Below are positions 54,611-64,000 of a DNA stretch of 64,000 nt, in pieces (the first letter of the stretch is position 1; each line of letters starts with the position of its first letter). The position numbers and the translations under genes are program-made. The stretch covers positions 30,035,951 through 30,099,950 of the forward strand of contig OY482853.1 in NCBI GenBank assembly GCA_960531495.1, given 5' to 3'. The notes under the pieces are model-generated. The model ran no database searches. It was not told the origin of the DNA and worked only from the letters and a program-made list of their open reading frames with translations. This stretch comes from Zeus faber. Taxonomy: Eukaryota > Chordata > Actinopteri > Zeiformes > Zeidae.

Positions 54611-55420
54611 TATTCAAGTTTCAAAGTTCAAAGTGTTTTATTAGTCAAGTGTACAGTACAACACCAGGTCATTCGGTACAATGAATTCTTAGGGCATGAC
54701 AGGCAACAACTACATAGTGGGCATAAAAAGATAAAATAACAAGGCAAAGATAAGGAGGAAATAACAATTTTAAATAGGATTTGAATATAAAATAGTAAGA
54801 GTCGAGTTACAAATAAGGGCAAGAGGTCGCAGTGCATGTACATAAATTAAAATAAGAAAATAATCCTAAAACGGAAAGTAAAAATTGGACATTGTAGCAG
54901 TTCCAACAGAAATAAGTCGGTCTATTGCACAAGATATAGATATAAATATAAAGTAAAGGAGTGCCGGTGGATATGTACATGTAGTTGTGGTGATGTACAT
55001 TTAACTTACATAGGTGACTACAGATGTTGCAGGTTGAGAAGCCTGATGGCCTGAGGGTAAAAACTTTGTGAGTCTGGTAGTCCGTGCCAAGACGCTCCGG
55101 TAAAGTTTACCAGACAGCAGCAGCGTGAACAGTCCATAGCCTGGATGGCTGTAGACCTTTATGATTTTCCATGCTTTCCTAAGGCATCGTGTGCGGTAGA
55201 TGCCTTGCACGGAGGGGAGGTGACAGCCAATGATGCGCTCCGCTGTCTTCACCACCCTCTGGAGCAACCTTGCAATCAGCAGCAGAGCAGCTGCCGTGAT
55301 TCAGCCAGGCTGTGATGCAGTCAGTGAGAATGCTCTCAATGGTGCATCGGTATAAGCTGGTGAGATTCCTGCAAGTGACTGACTTACGGCATCGATAGTT
55401 ATTGTCGCTCAAACAATAAT
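54611..55420 (-). pseudogene. Rex1-like LINE, 3' end
   Basis: The minus-strand frames 55179-55412 and 55001-55267 encode the C-terminal end of a Rex/L2-type LINE ORF: 'LTSLYRCTIESILTDCITAW', then after a frameshift 'LQRVVKTAERIIGCHLPSVQ' and 'IIKVYSHPGYGLF'. About 380 bp of 3' UTR follows to 54611. The 5' part is missing (typical truncation on insertion). Confidence 0.82.
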
Positions 55421-55758
55421 AAATTATGTCACACTACACAAATGCAAAGTGAGATATATGTATTTGATTTTAATAAATGCTTTTCATATTTTGATTGACT
55501 TTAATATATAGCCTTTAATGATCGCTTATGCAGATCTGTTCAGTGAAAAGTATTGTCCCACAATGGGAACTGTGAATGAATATCCCATCCTGCAATGTGT
55601 TGCCTTTTGCACAAACCCCAAAACATGAAAGAATATAGATAAAAGTGCCACAAAAAATATTTACAATACTTTGCTATCCTTTGTATGTAAGAATAAATAC
55701 AGGCAGTGTCTGTAGTGCATTGCGGCGACTACTGTGACAAGACATTGACGCTGGCAAG
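55421..55758. other. Short AT-rich spacer
   Basis: Nothing recognisable between the Rex1-like fragment and the Sushi-like LTR. Confidence 0.4.
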
Positions 55759-56182
55759 TGTCATGATCTCCGCCTTCTTCTACCTTCCCCTCCCTCTCCT
55801 TACCTGTCCCATTAGCCCAACTCAATTCACCTGCACACACAGCTGTTCCAGATCTGCAATCAAACCACTATATATGCCTCTCTCACCAGTCACCCATTGC
55901 CAGATTGTCTTCGATGCTTGCACCAGACTCTCCAGCGTTCTCCGGACTGATTCCCCGCTACCGACTCTGCCTCACTCTGACCACGTATCCTGCCTGCCCC
56001 TCCGCCTGTCTTCTGTCTGCACTCCTCGTTATGGAAACTGCCTTTCCCCGACGATGTATCCTGCCTGCCCCCTGCCTGCCCCCTGCCTGTCTTCCGTCCG
56101 CTCTACAAATAAAGGACATTACCAAATATCCCTGCCTGTCTTTGTGCTGCAATTGGGTCCTAACCACACCTGTTTCAGTACA
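55759..56182 (+). repeat. Sushi-like Ty3/gypsy 5' LTR
   Basis: Starts TGTCATGATCTCC, has TATA-type 'ctatatatgcc' (about 55868) and the poly-A signal in 'acaaataaagg' (about 56105), and ends near GTTTCAGTACA. The gag start codon follows 12 bp later. The start resembles the solo LTRs of the TAAR units. Confidence 0.72.
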
Positions 56183-56194
56183 ATCTGGTCAACA

Positions 56195-57122
56195 ATGGAC
56201 CCAGCACACAACCCCGAGTCGCTGGCATGCCTGGGAAGGGTGGAGTCACAGCTCCAACACCAGGAGGCTGTCCTAGCTCGCCACGCTAGCCACCCAGGTC
56301 CAGCAGCTTGCCATCGCTCTCTGTCAGTTCATCCCGCCGCCTGCTTCCCCGGACCCACCTCCACCAGCACCGGCCCAGCCTGGGTACATCCTGGAGCCCC
56401 GGGTGGGGGTTCCAGAACGCTACGCCGGAGACGCAGACGGCTGTAGTCCGTTCATCACGGACTGTTCCATCCTCTTCGCTCTGCAGCCCCACACCTTCGC
56501 CTCCGAGGATGCCAGGGTGGCGTTCACCGTAAATCACCTGACGGGCCGCGCTCGGCTGTGGGGAACGGCCGAGTGGGAACGACGCACACCAGCCTGCTCC
56601 TCCTTCTACGCCTTTGCCGCCAAGCTCCGCAAGGTGTTCGGGGTGACATCACAAGGTCCCGATGCTGCTGGTGGTCTCCTGGGTCTCAGTCAAGGGTCCC
56701 GCTCCGTGGTCGATTACGCAATCGACTTCCGTACCCAGGCTCGTCTGAGCGAGTGGAACCCGGCAACCCAGATTGACGCGTTCCTGATGGGATTAGCAGA
56801 GTACGTGAAGGATGAGCTAGTTTCCCACGACCTACCCACCTCTCTCGATGGCATCATTGAGCTTGCTTCCCGTTTCGACCGACGCATCCAGGCCCGGCAT
56901 CGAGAGAGGCGTCGGAGGCAAGTGGAGCGCCGCCCAGCAACCCGTCTTCCAGGTTCCTCCGGCCCGCCAACCCACGAGTGAGGCCTCTCCCATGCCGGTT
57001 GGTCGGGCCAGCCTCACCCCGGAGGAGAAGGAGAGACGCTGGGTGGGGAACCTTTGCCTCTACTGCGGTCTAGCTGGACACTACATTTCCGGGTGTCCGG
57101 TAAAAGGGCCGGGCTTTTTTTA
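56195..57122 (+). pseudogene. Sushi-like Ty3/gypsy gag
   Basis: ATG at 56195 (MDPAHNPESL...). A frameshift near 56300 moves to the frame with 'VPERYAGDADGCSPFITDCS', 'RSVVDYAIDFRTQARLSEWN' and 'DELVSHDLPTSLDGIIELAS', the capsid region of Sushi-type gag (the family that gave rise to mammalian RTL/PEG10-type genes). A second frameshift near 56940 leads to the CCHC zinc knuckle 'CLYCGLAGHYISGC' at about 57052-57093. It is followed by a stop and unrelated sequence; no pol is present. Relic. Confidence 0.88.
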
Positions 57123-57337
57123 GTAGCAAATCAGAAAGCAAGTGTTAAAAGTAAGTTACCTACCTTTGTTGGGTCGTATGAGGCTATATAGACATGGGGC
57201 TACGAAAACATCAGCCTATAATTTAACTCTAAATTTAATTTAAAGACAGTGCCACTAATGTATCCACTGTTTTTTATTTTGCCACTATTCCCCCAGTCAA
57301 TCAATTATCATGTGATGAAGTCTTAGATAAAGGTCCC
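57123..57337. other. AT-rich spacer
   Basis: No recognisable feature. Confidence 0.4.
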
Positions 57338-57681
57338 TGTGGCAGTGTCGCCAACACATGCCACACAAGTGATGTTTTCAGGGCCCTCCCGCACAGAGAC
57401 ACAGACAACAGGGGGTTGTTAACACCAGTTTATTGTAGAGCGAAGGCTAGGTGGAATTAGCCAGGAGCAGATTGAACATGTCATGAGACAGGCTCCTATC
57501 CCGAGTGCGTGTGTGGATAGGGTTCTTAAACCTACCGCTTGTTAGCCCAACCAACGAGCGTCAGGTGTGGCTGCTCAAGCCATCCCATCCACATGAACAT
57601 GTCATGACAGGGCTCCAATCCCAAGTGAACAGTGAACAGTCTTTATTCATCACGCAACACACCACACTACAACACATGCTT

Positions 57682-57720
<39 letters not shown>

Positions 57721-58967
57721 CACATGCTTTGATGGTGGCCGGTGAAATGGATTCTCTGCATTTGACCCATCCTGGCTTGTCCTTCCTCCGGGGGCACAGC
57801 CAGGAGCAGTGGGCAGCATACGTAGATGCGCCCGGGGACCAGGTGATAAATGTCCATTGCTGGTCAGACAATGATGGGTGCATGTTTTTGGTGGGGGTCC
57901 TTACTGACGGGAGGTGGAGGAAACCCCATGTGAGCACGGGGAGAACATGCAAACTCCACACAGAAAGGCTCCTATTTGGGAGATAACCCGCCGGAGCACG
58001 GTGCCAACAGCGCCCCAGGCGGGAACCGAACCCAGGACCTTCTTGCTGTGAGGCAGCAGTGCAATGCACTGCGCCACCGTGCCACAATTGAGTGGCACGG
58101 TGCCACTCACGGTGGCAAGTGTGTGTGTGGATGGGGTTTTTAAACCTGCCGCTCGTTAGCCCAACCAACAATGTCAGGAGGGGCTGCTCAAGCCATCCCA
58201 TCCACCACATACCCACAACACCAAACTGAGGCCAGGAAGAATTCCTGGCCAAAGCCTACTCACCCCCACCAAGCAGAGAACAAGAGTGAAAAAAAAAGTT
58301 TGAAACAGACTCTGATACAGGATTCCCATACCTTACACAAATAAATGTCCAAAATAAAATTTACAGGTCCCCTTCCAGATGACCTGGGTTCCCTGGAGCA
58401 GGTCAAACGGTTGACCGGCCTCCTTCTACCAGGGTGACGACAGACTGCCCCCTCCTCTCTTCCGCAGCCTGGGGGCCTCAGGCTGCGGCGCTAGCCAGTG
58501 ACGGTGTGGCCGGACTTGGCTTCTGCAGGGGCTGCTTGGAGCGGTGGCCTGGCTGCTGGGCTGCTGGATGGTCCTGATGATGCCTGCTAGGCGGAGAAGC
58601 CGGCTGGCAGCGGTTACCTGTGGTGGTGGCTGCGCCGCTTCTCCCCCGGTCTTGCGCCGGACCCCCTAGGTGCTGCCACTGCCAGAGAGCCCCACATTGG
58701 GCACCAGTGTGACATTTCCACCACCACACCCCATCCACGTGGCATTTTCAGGGCCCTTCGGCACAGAGACACAGACAACATGGGATTGTTAACTCCAGTT
58801 TATTGTAGAGGCGAAGGCTAGGTGGAATTAGCCAGGAGCAGATTGAACATGTCATGAGACAGGCTCCTATCCCGAGTGCGTGTGTGGATAGGGTTCTTAA
58901 ACCTACCGCTTGTTAGCCCAACCAACGAGCGTCAGGTGTGGCTGCTCAAGCCATCCCATCCACCACA
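57338..58967 (-). mobile_element. Small LTR-flanked mosaic element
   Basis: Two direct repeats of about 256-260 bp (57338-57593 and 58708-58967) run TGTGG...CA on the minus strand with a shared 'acaataaactgg' poly-A signal. Next to the right-hand copy the minus strand reads TGGTGCCCAATGTGGGGCTC, a PBS resembling those for tRNA-Lys1,2. A third partial repeat sits at 58107-58209. The inside (57594-58707) holds an (AC)n array, a common fish repeat with 'gaacatgcaaactccacac' and a GC-rich gag-like start, with no usable frame. Non-autonomous, rearranged. Confidence 0.65.
57684..57718. repeat. (CA)n microsatellite
   Basis: About 17 CA units inside the mosaic element. Confidence 0.95.
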
Positions 58968-59306
58968 TTTCCTTATTTCATACACATCATCAGCCATTGC
59001 CAGGTTATACTCGCCATAAGTTCCATACATCAGTGAAACACACTCCTCATCACAAGGATAGCCCTTAAAACAACATTCCTCTCGACAAATTTCTATCTTC
59101 ATTTGATCAGCTGGCTACAAGAAATTCTAAGCCCCATAAAGGAACCGCATACATTATGAAAGAACGACCATTAGGAGTCCAAGGATGTTATTGGTTGTTC
59201 TTATGAGATGGTCATTCCAGGCAGTTACAACTTCATCAAGCTCCTCCTATATAATGGACAGAAAAAGAGTGAAAACATTTGTTAGAAAATAATCAGCATT
59301 ATGCCG
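58968..59306. other. Flank of the IS3EU-like remnant
   Basis: No gene recognised. Probably further degraded transposon sequence on the minus strand. Confidence 0.35.
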
Positions 59307-59800
59307 TTATCTCTCATAGTTACATCTGTGTTGATAAGCAATAGTTTTTTTTGGCTGCAGTACCTGAAATGTATTTTGAAAGCAAAACTGGATCAGTGGT
59401 TTGCTAATGAAGTTGCCAACAAAATAGCCATCTGCTTTCAACTGGGCGCATTCACTTCGCAAGGTGCACCACCAACGTTCAATCCCTTGTTTGCTAGTAC
59501 TTGGACCTAAAGTGACACTCTGTACTATTCTCATTTTCACTGTTGTGTTCTGCAACCACTGATACATATGCCATAAGGCTTTCATTTTTCGTACCCATCC
59601 ATATGCCATACATAGTTTGGCCCACGACTGACATACATATGCCATCTAAAATGGTTGCAGGCATGCAGATCTACCACATTCTTGTCCATCAGTCACATCA
59701 ATAGACACAGGTTCTCTGTCTGTAATTATCCATCCAAAATTTCTGGTGCATCCATCTGTGGCCGTGTGGTTTGCCAGACATTTGTAGCTGTTGCTAAATG
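59307..59800 (-). pseudogene. IS3EU-/integrase-core-type DNA transposon remnant
   Basis: The minus strand around 59690-59580 reads 'RWHMYVSRGPNYVWHMDGYE', the 'GPN-x-x-WH-x-DG-x-x-K' block with a catalytic aspartate. Frame 59307-59645 then has 'GPSTSKQGIERWWCTLRSEC', matching the 'TS-x-QRIE-x-WW' block with the catalytic glutamate of eukaryotic integrase-like transposases. The central aspartate region ('GCIDGFSR' type) is deleted or degraded. Assignment to IS3EU versus a related group is uncertain. Confidence 0.6.
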
Positions 59801-60120
59801 AAGGATGCCTCTTCATTTATCATTCAGCTTCATCTGTCTTATTTCATCCCTGCCAAAGCTGGTTCTTTCGTAGCTTTCTCTCAAGGGTCCGGAGGCTTAG
59901 TTTGATATTATGCGATTCCCCCAAAACCACAAAACTTTCACGTCTAAAGTAGTACCCAATGATGGTATCCATTTGGGTCTGCTAAGCTTTGTCTCACTCC
60001 CTTGCTTTCGTTTTCCTGCACATATGAGGACACAACAAGGCTGATGCAAATTTCAAGAAGGTTTTTCATTATTATGAGATACTAACTCATTATTTTGACA
60101 TACTAACTCATTATTATGAG
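59801..60120. other. Spacer with short 'cattattatgag' repeats
   Basis: Ends in three near copies of 'actcattattatgag' (60067-60121) that stop exactly where RLE LINE sequence begins. Nothing coding. Confidence 0.5.
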
Positions 60121-61085
60121 GGTGTGCCCTCTGTTCTATGCCAGCCACCCTCAGACACATTCTTACAGGGTGTAAAACCAGTCTCACCCAAGGACGTTAT
60201 ACGTGGCGTCACAACCAAGTCCTGAAAGTCCTTGCATCCACTCTGGAGGACAAACGAACTGCCACCAACTCCCTACCACCACCAGCATCCAACCAACAAC
60301 AGGCAACTATCTTTGTCCGTGAGGGGGCTAAGGTAACCAGAAGCTGCTCTACAACATCTGAGCGAGGCCAGCTACGCTTAGCCCGTGACTGGAAGATGCT
60401 GGCTGACATTGGCCGACAGCTGGTTTTTCCTCCAGAGATTGCTACAACTACCCTGAGACCTGACCTGATGCTGTGGTCTCCTTCTCTGAAGAAGGTGTAC
60501 ATAATCGAACTCATAGTACCTGGGAGGACGCAGTGGATGAGGCTTATGAGCGTAAACACCTGTGCTACGCCGAGCTCGCTGCTGAAGCACAACACCGTGG
60601 CTGGAACGCTGAGGTCCGCCCAGTGGAGGTCGGATGCAGAGGGTTTGTGGCAAGATCTACCACCAGACTGTTCGCTGACCTGGGAGTTAGAGGCCAGAAC
60701 CAGCGCTCAGCCATCAAAGCTGCATCAGAGGCAGCCGAAAGGAGCAGCCAGTGGCTTTTTATGTGGAGGAAAGACCCCTGTTGTCCCCAAAGTAGCAAAC
60801 CAGTAGGTATGCGGTCAGCTTTGGCTTGACTCAGGGAGTAGGACGCCCCTGCCATGCATAGTCCCTCGAGAAGTCTGCCATCAATATGGCTTTCTTTCCC
60901 GTTACGAGTCTGGACTCAAGCAAGCTCAGGTCCGATCAGCCTGTAGCTGGCCACCTTGGGGAGGGTGTATAGTGTAGAGGCCGAAACATCCCAAGATCCA
61001 AGGATACACTACTGATGATGCGTATCCAGCTCCCACCATTCACCACCATTCATCACCAAGACGACAAGATGACATTAAGACGTTC
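60121..61085 (+). pseudogene. RLE-type LINE (R2/NeSL/HERO group), 3' fragment
   Basis: The plus-strand frame from 60121 carries a CCHC finger ('CALCSMPATLRHILTGC') and the restriction-like endonuclease: 'TLRPDLMLWSPSLKKVYIIE', with the PD aspartate at about 60462 and glutamate at about 60507. A one-base frameshift near 60515 shifts to the frame with 'EDAVDEAYERKHLCYAELAA' and 'VEVGCRGFVARSTTRLFADL', ending at a stop near 60827. A 3' UTR of about 260 bp follows and is repeated at 63720-64000. Only the 3' third of the element is present. Confidence 0.85.
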
Positions 61086-61948
61086 TACCATTCATCACGA
61101 CACTCTTAGGTATGTGCTTGCACAAGGAATTGACATCTTATCCTGTGTTTGATAAACTGAGTACCTGGACACTGAGTCCAGTGACTGCTGAGAAAGATCA
61201 GCTGACGACAGGGGAAAGTCCTTGTGGCGGCATGGAGAGACAGCTGACAGGAGGAAATAGACCCCACTGGGATAGGCATGGGCTAGCTTCCCATGCTTGT
61301 AGTTTCCCAAGCCATTGGCACGAGGAATCACCCGCTATAGCTACGAAAAGACGACAAAAGAGAACACCCCTAGAATCTGCGAGAGCGGGGGCGGAAGACG
61401 ACTCATCGGCTGACATTATGGTAGCAGACCCTGGACCGGAAACGACTATGAGTAACAGGAGCACAGCGCAAGAGAGTGCCACAGCAGTTGCCACAGATGC
61501 AGCCGCAACAGCGGGCCACAAGCAGCAGATATGTCCCTGTGGTTGGACGAAGGTAACATCATATCGGGGGTTGAGAATTCACCAGGGAAGGAAGAAGTGT
61601 TTGACAGAAGAGAAGAAGAGGCCTCGCATTGGTTCCTTTCTCCGAGAGGAATCAAATCAGTTGAATGAAGTACAGCAACTGGTGCAAACCATAGCTTGCA
61701 GTACATCAATACCACTGTCGTGGAGGAAGCAAACACAGAGTTGATGGCAACAGTGGTAGAACCGACCCAACCTTCTAGACCTGCAGTCGAGAGTAGACTG
61801 GCAGGGCATAAACTGCATTTGAAGTGGCCCGGTGCTGCGGGTAAGGAGCTGTGGGAAACGATCAATACTGACCTGACCCAGTCTCTCGAGCAACTCAGAG
61901 GGACAGTGGAAAAGAAGTTGGAGAGAATGGGGGATATCATCTATCAAT
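61086..61948 (+). pseudogene. RLE-type LINE second copy, N-terminal region
   Basis: Frame 61112-61744 ends in a DNA-binding-type zinc finger ('CPCGWTKVTSYRGLRIHQGR', then KKC), as found at the N-terminus of R2/NeSL-type LINE proteins. A frameshift moves to 61696-62067 ('HLKWPGAAGKELWETINTDL', 'LERMGDIIYQYGSERFG'). A second frameshift joins to the RT frame near 61960. The true start codon is not certain; 61112 is an upper limit. Confidence 0.75.
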
Positions 61949-63442
61949 ATGGGTCAGAACGCTTTGGAGTGCAAGAAAGGTCAGGTGGGGAAAAAGGTCC
62001 AAACCGCACCAGTGTCCAGGAGGCAGCAGGAGATCAAGCGCCTGGTCTTAGAAATGAGACAACTTAGGAGACGGTGGAAAAATGCCTCTGGAGTGGAAAG
62101 GGAAGGCATAGATGCGCTTCAGGTCGACATTAAAACTCGACTAGCATCCCTCCGCAGAGCAGAGAACCTACGGAAACGTAGAAGGAAGAAAGAACAAACT
62201 AGAACACGGTTCTATAAAGATCCCTTCAGGTTCCTAAAGGGTATCTTCACAAAGGAGAAACGTGGAGCCCTAAAAACAACAAAGGCTGATCTTGAGGCTC
62301 ACCTGAAGGCAACACGCTCTGACCCAAGGCGATATGAACATCTGTCCATTCCTTCAGATATCCCACCAATTGACCCCCCTGAACATCACATTCCGACTGT
62401 CCCTCCAACATGGAAAGAGGTGGAAAACACAGTGCGTCGAGCAAGAACAGCATCAGCCCCGGGGCCAAATGGAGTCCCATACAAGGTGTACAAAAATGCA
62501 CCAGATGTCCTGAGGTTTCTCTGGAAGCTTATGAGAACAGCATGGCAGAAGGAGATCATACCTAAAGTGTGGTGTAGGGCAGGTGGAGTCCTCATCCCAA
62601 AGGAGAAGGATGCAGAGAACATCAGCCAATTCCGTCCAATCTCCCTACTAAATGTTGAGGGCAAAATCTTCTTTAGTGTCATTGCACAGAGGATGGGCGA
62701 GTATCTGCAAAGAAACGAGTACATCGACACATCTGTACAGAAGGCAGGAATATCAGGATTCTCCGGGTGTTCAGAACATTCCAGCATGATCCGGCACCAG
62801 ATCCAAACGGCAAAGGTAGAGAGAAGGGACCTCCATGTAGTCTCTCTGGACCTTGCCAATGCCTTTGGCTCAGTGCCCCATGAACTCCTGTGGTCTGCCT
62901 TTGAATTCTTCCACATACCAGACACCATCACAGCCCTGGTTAAATCCTACTTCCAGGACGTGCAGTTCTGCTTCAACACCACTGACTTTACCACCTCTTG
63001 GCAGTGCCTAGAAGTAGGCATCATGGCAGGGTGCACTATCTCACCTCTGGCATTCACGATGGCAATGGAGGTCATCATCCGAGCCTCAAAGTGGGTTGTA
63101 GGTGGACAGCGGGTTGACTCTGGTCTGCGCCTCCCTCCGCTCAGAGCTTACATGGATGACATTACAACATTGACCACCTCTGTGCCATGCACCAGGAGGC
63201 TGCTCAGGAAGCTGGAAGAGAACATCAGTTGGGCCCATATGAAGATCAAACCATCCAAGTCACGAAGCATCTCAATTGTAAAGGGAGTGCTCTCTGACCT
63301 GAAATTCTTCATCGGAGAAGACCCAATCCCAACAGTGTCTGAGCAGCCTGTAAAAAGCCTTGGGAGGTGGTATGATGCAAGCCTGAAGGACAAAGACCAG
63401 GTGCAACAACTGCGTAAGGACATCAGCAGTGGCTGTAGGTGA
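61949..63442 (+). CDS. RLE-type LINE reverse transcriptase, long open frame (truncated element)
   Basis: This is the longest open frame in the window (497 codons). It has a basic linker, then RT blocks: 'TASAPGPNGVPYKVYKNAPD', 'RPISLLNVEGKIFFSVIAQR', 'VVSLDLANAFGSVPHELLW' (first catalytic aspartate in SLDLANAF), 'EVGIMAGCTISPLAFTMAM', 'RAYMDDITTL' (YMDD, about 63148-63160) and 'MKIKPSKSRSISIVKG'. After 'RWYDASLKDKDQVQQLRKD' the frame ends early: an internal deletion joins it to the distal endonuclease tail at 63443. It catalyses target-primed reverse transcription in intact relatives. Here the N-terminal frameshifts and lost endonuclease make autonomous movement unlikely. Confidence 0.9.
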   Translation: MGQNALECKKGQVGKKVQTAPVSRRQQEIKRLVLEMRQLRRRWKNASGVEREGIDALQVDIKTRLASLRRAENLRKRRRKKEQTRTRFYKDPFRFLKGIFTKEKRGALKTTKADLEAHLKATRSDPRRYEHLSIPSDIPPIDPPEHHIPTVPPTWKEVENTVRRARTASAPGPNGVPYKVYKNAPDVLRFLWKLMRTAWQKEIIPKVWCRAGGVLIPKEKDAENISQFRPISLLNVEGKIFFSVIAQRMGEYLQRNEYIDTSVQKAGISGFSGCSEHSSMIRHQIQTAKVERRDLHVVSLDLANAFGSVPHELLWSAFEFFHIPDTITALVKSYFQDVQFCFNTTDFTTSWQCLEVGIMAGCTISPLAFTMAMEVIIRASKWVVGGQRVDSGLRLPPLRAYMDDITTLTTSVPCTRRLLRKLEENISWAHMKIKPSKSRSISIVKGVLSDLKFFIGEDPIPTVSEQPVKSLGRWYDASLKDKDQVQQLRKDISSGCR

Positions 63443-63706
63443 GTGGATGAGGTTTATGAGCGAAAACACCTGTGCTACGCCGAGCTCGCTGCTGAAGCAC
63501 AACACCGTGGCTGGAATGCTGAGGTCCGCCCAGTGGAGGTCGGATGCAGAGGGTTTGTGGCAAGATCTACCACCAGACTGTTCGCTGACCTGGGAGTTAG
63601 AGGCCAGAACCAGCGCTCAGCCATCAAAGCTGCATCAGAGGCAGCCGAAAGGAGCAGCCAGTGGATTTTTATGAGGAGGAAAAACCCCTGTTGGGCCCCA
63701 AAGTAG
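63443..63706 (+). pseudogene. RLE-type LINE second copy, endonuclease tail
   Basis: Resumes at 'VYERKHLCYAELAAEAQHRG' and continues to 'AAERSSQWIFMRRKNPCWAP'. It is almost the same as 60540-60800, but without the frameshift at that point. The thumb, CCHC finger and catalytic PD...E region are missing at the 63440 joint. Confidence 0.85.
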
Positions 63707-64000
63707 CAAACCAGTAGGTATGCGGTCAGCTTTGGCTTGACTCAGGGAGTAGGACGCCCCTGCCATGCATAGTCCCTCGAGAAGTCTGCCATCAATATGG
63801 CTTTCTTTCTCGTTACAAGTCTGGACTTATGCAAGCTCAGGTCCGATCAGCCTGTAGCTGGCCACCTTGGGGAGGGTGTATAGTGTAGAGGCCGAAACAT
63901 CCCAAGATCCAAGGACACACTACTGATGATGCGTATCCAGCTCCCACCATTCACCACCATTCATCACCATGACGACAAGGTGACATTAAGACGTTCTACC
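63707..64000 (+). repeat. RLE-type LINE 3' UTR, runs to window end
   Basis: Nearly identical to 60797-61090 ('ctcgagaagtctgccatcaa', 'aggccgaaacatcccaagat'). It ends at the same 'gacgttctacc' text as the first copy, so the element end may lie just beyond the window. Confidence 0.88.

Noticed and set aside
57561..58252. Minus-strand frames with runs of alternating C and V
   Set aside because: They are translations of the (CA)n microsatellite and the mosaic LTR element.

Overview
The window is nuclear DNA of a ray-finned fish, almost certainly a teleost. The evidence is a tandem array of fish-type trace amine-associated receptor genes (TAARs, olfactory amine GPCRs) inside a dense mosaic of typical fish transposons: a Tc1-like element, tRNA-derived SINEs, L2/Rex-type and L1-type LINEs, an R2/NeSL/HERO-type LINE, Ty3/gypsy elements and class I endogenous retroviruses. 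The only intact host genes I can support are three TAARs on the minus strand at 10641-11636, 28287-29282 and 38212-39207.

The left two thirds (about 381-43047) is a tandem segmental triplication. Read left to right, a unit contains: a Gmr1-like SCAN/Gag fragment, an AT-rich TAAR 3' flank with a SINE and a gypsy solo LTR, the TAAR gene with TATA box and small non-coding first exon, a plus-strand L2/Rex-type LINE, and a minus-strand L1-type endonuclease fragment. Unit A is about 381-22888, unit B 22889-33890 and unit C 33891-43047. A was enlarged later by two related endogenous retroviruses (ERV1 1182-7195; ERV2 14236-20100, inside the LINE with a 4-bp target duplication) and by a SINE. The L1|SCAN joint recurs at 22888 and 33890, while the L1 runs on uninterrupted in unit C, so this joint is the likely breakpoint of the tandem duplication.

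From 43.0 to 53.5 kb the L1 fragment continues (split by a 302-bp solo LTR) and meets a third, different endogenous retrovirus (ERV3, minus strand). ERV3 keeps gag, protease, RT, RNase H, integrase and env-tail remnants. It is broken by a complete 1.6-kb Tc1-like transposon, an L2 3' fragment and an unidentified GC-rich block ending in (AC)n.

From 53.5 to 64 kb there is no host gene. It holds a Rex1-like LINE tail, a Sushi-like Ty3/gypsy LTR plus gag, a small LTR-flanked mosaic, an IS3EU-like integrase remnant, and two head-to-tail copies of a LINE with a restriction-like endonuclease (RLE); the second has a long open RT frame and runs off the window end.

Every viral and transposon reading frame seen is broken by frameshifts, stops or deletions, apart from the single open RT frame of the RLE LINE. 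The TAARs keep all class A and aminergic key residues and are about 95% identical to each other by rough hand count, so recent duplication with conserved function is the simplest reading. Assignments rest on motif recognition by eye; no database search was run.
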